In this document: positions 16,212-16,837 of the stretch, piece by piece
How the letters are laid out: every line of letters starts with the position of its first letter
How positions within the stretch are numbered: the stretch's first letter is position 1
Origin: an uncultured Sutterella sp.
GTDB lineage: Bacteria > Pseudomonadota > Gammaproteobacteria > Burkholderiales > Burkholderiaceae_F
Assembly: GCA_937906995.1 (NCBI GenBank)
Contig: CALESB010000025.1
Span: forward strand, 1 to 16,837
Length of the DNA stretch: 16,837 bases
Reading direction: 5' to 3'
Position numbers and translations under genes: made by a program
Notes under the pieces: model-generated
Told to the model about the DNA's origin: nothing
Database searches by the model: none
Seen by the model: only the letters and a program-made list of their open reading frames with translations

Positions 16212-16238
16212 CAATTGGAACGAAGTTTCGTACAATTG
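16212..16238. repeat. nested inverted repeat overlapping the yggX promoter
   Basis: ACGAA-GT-TTCGT (16220-16231) is a perfect inner inverted repeat. It is flanked on both sides by CAATTG (16212-16217 and 16233-16238), itself a palindrome, with one base of asymmetry in the spacing. The right half includes TACAAT (16231-16236), the best -10 candidate for yggX, though no good -35 sits 17 bp upstream. A repressor or activator site is plausible. Confidence 0.45.
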
Positions 16239-16271
16239 AGCCATTCAATTCATGATTTGGAGATTACTATC

Positions 16272-16544
16272 ATGGCTCGTATGGTTCATTGCGTCAAACT
16301 TAACAAAGAAGCCGAAGGCCTTGCCTATGCACCCTTGCCTGGTCCTTTAGGCAAGAAGGTTTTTGAAAATATTTCCAAGGAAGCTTGGGAAGATTGGATT
16401 CGTTTGCAAACCATGATGGTCAACGAGTACCAACTTAACTTGGCTGATGCAAGCGCTCGCAAACACTTGCTTGAGCAAATGCAAAAATATTTATTTGGTG
16501 ACGGTGTAGATGATGTTCCTAACTACACCCCACCTAAGCCTTAA
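16272..16544 (+). CDS. yggX: Fe(2+)-trafficking / oxidative damage protection protein YggX
   Basis: Small cytosolic protein (90 residues; E. coli YggX has 91) that protects Fe-S clusters from oxidants and is thought to handle iron. The family signature is intact: the near-N-terminal conserved Cys7 (MARMVHC), EAEGLAY, PGPLGKKVFENISKEAWEDW, the QTMMVNE helix and a YTPP tail. The start at 16272 is chosen because GGAG lies 9 nt upstream and the protein then begins like other YggX proteins. An in-frame ATG 57 bp upstream would add a tail absent from the family. The gene is divergent from hrpA. Its stop is only 4 bp from the end of a group II intron, so its natural terminator may have been displaced. 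Confidence 0.95.
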   Translation: MARMVHCVKLNKEAEGLAYAPLPGPLGKKVFENISKEAWEDWIRLQTMMVNEYQLNLADASARKHLLEQMQKYLFGDGVDDVPNYTPPKP

Positions 16545-16551
16545 CTTAATC

Positions 16552-16625
16552 GGATAGGAGGCTGGGGATTAGCTCCCTAGCCGTCCTTCCACACCACCCA
16601 CCGTACGGTTCTCGTAGCGGGCGGT
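16552..16625 (-). ncRNA. Group II intron domains V and VI (catalytic hairpin and branch point)
   Basis: Domain V (16593-16625, 33 nt, read leftward): a 9-bp lower stem (ACCGCCCGC with GTGGGTGGT, including G-U pairs), a 2-nt CG bulge on the 3' strand, a 4-bp upper stem TACG/CGTA and loop AGAAC. Two bases later, domain VI (16552-16590): GGAAGGA pairs with TCCT and TCC, leaving one unpaired A (complement of 16555), with GGCT/AGCC and GGG/CCC above it. That adenosine lies 7 nt from the intron end, the standard branch-point position. The catalytic-triad register is unclear (CGC at positions 3-5 of domain V), which would suit a class C-like intron. Confidence 0.85.
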
Positions 16626-16637
16626 TATTAATAACAT

Positions 16638-16668
16638 CCTTGGGGTTTACTTATAAACGTCCCCAAGG
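16638..16668 (-). ncRNA. Hairpin in the domain IV position of the group II intron
   Basis: Read leftward, CCTTGGGG pairs perfectly with CCCCAAGG (8 bp). Inside are an unpaired ACG, a TTTA/TAAA helix and a TAAG loop. It ends 12 nt before domain V. In protein-coding group II introns domain IV usually holds the reverse-transcriptase frame. A compact closed hairpin here suggests that the frame is missing or lies elsewhere, or that this is only an accessory stem. Confidence 0.5.
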
Positions 16669-16837
16669 CAGACCCATCCTTTAGCAATGTGGAGGTGTTT
16701 CTTCCCTTATTATGCTCAGCATCATTTCAACCATAAATATCTCAGCGATTCCGTCGCTTACCTCTTCATGGCGACCTTTGGGTCATTCTGAAACTTGTTG
16801 ATGCTTCGGTTACTTCAGGCATCTCCGTTATTAATTT

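Larger units (their letters stand above)
16549..16837 (-). mobile_element. Group II intron, 3' portion (runs off the right edge)
   Basis: A retroelement ribozyme on the minus strand. Its last nucleotide is the complement of 16549 and it ends CCGAT, agreeing with the AY end of group II introns. Domains V and VI fold by hand with the expected geometry (see the separate entry). Upstream lies a 31-nt hairpin at 16638-16668, in the domain IV position, then 169 bases to the edge with only small hairpins (for example AGCGA/TCGCT at 16744-16758). No reverse-transcriptase or maturase motif is visible in the 289 bases present. The intron sits antisense to yggX. The 5' end, the other exon junction and any encoded protein lie beyond the window. 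Confidence 0.85.

Noticed and set aside
16215..16271. Upstream in-frame start for yggX
   Set aside because: It would add 19 residues absent from the family and place the start inside the promoter palindrome. The ATG at 16272 has GGAG in place.
16581..16620. Plus-strand domain V-like sequence (CGTACGGTTC)
   Set aside because: CGTACGGTTC resembles the 3' half of other group II domain V sequences, but no matching 5' half folds with it on the plus strand. The minus strand folds completely with a branch-point A.
16766..16837. Frame on the minus strand open to the right edge (23 codons ending in TGA)
   Set aside because: Too short to judge. It shows no reverse-transcriptase, maturase or HNH residues, so it is not called as an intron protein end.

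Overview
The window looks like chromosomal core sequence from a moderately low-GC betaproteobacterium, most likely Burkholderiales and perhaps Sutterellaceae. The grounds are the leuS-lptE-holA order, a YggX of Burkholderiales type, a LeuRS whose first zinc cluster has lost its cysteines, and a menaquinone-type Fe-S/cytochrome b oxidoreductase. The taxon is an inference from protein character, not from a search.

Layout. Positions 1-160 hold the promoter and leader of a ribosomal RNA operon that reads leftward off the window: two tandem sigma70 promoters, then a boxB-like hairpin and a boxA-like motif. The next genes also read leftward: an AsmA-family envelope protein (212-2293), pyrD (2429-3511), a zinc-ribbon Nudix hydrolase (3592-4140), and initiator tRNA-fMet (4387-4463) with its own promoter and terminator. 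Transcription then turns rightward: leuS (4666-7299) with a strong terminator, followed by a tight lptE-holA-RlmL-type methyltransferase operon (7415-10118). A bidirectional terminator at 10141-10177 separates this from the leftward pair hrpA (12231-16163) and a membrane Fe-S oxidoreductase (10195-12186). Reading away from hrpA is yggX (16272-16544). The hrpA/yggX gap holds two strong inverted repeats.

The right end (16549-16837) is the 3' part of a group II intron on the minus strand. Domain V (9-bp lower stem, 2-nt bulge, short capped stem) and domain VI (bulged adenosine 7 nt from the 3' end) can be folded by hand. The intron ends 4 bp past the yggX stop, antisense to yggX. A 31-nt hairpin sits where domain IV should be, so this copy may lack the usual reverse-transcriptase reading frame at that place.

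Most genes are housekeeping: translation (leuS, tRNA-fMet, rRNA methylation, rRNA operon), replication (holA), pyrimidine synthesis (pyrD), outer-membrane biogenesis (lptE, asmA), RNA helicase (hrpA) and iron/oxidative damage (yggX). I see no new multi-gene system. The items most worth a second look are the intron end, the Fe-S/cytochrome b fusion beside hrpA, a 10-base extended -35 element shared by three stable-RNA promoters, and several perfect inverted repeats at gene starts.
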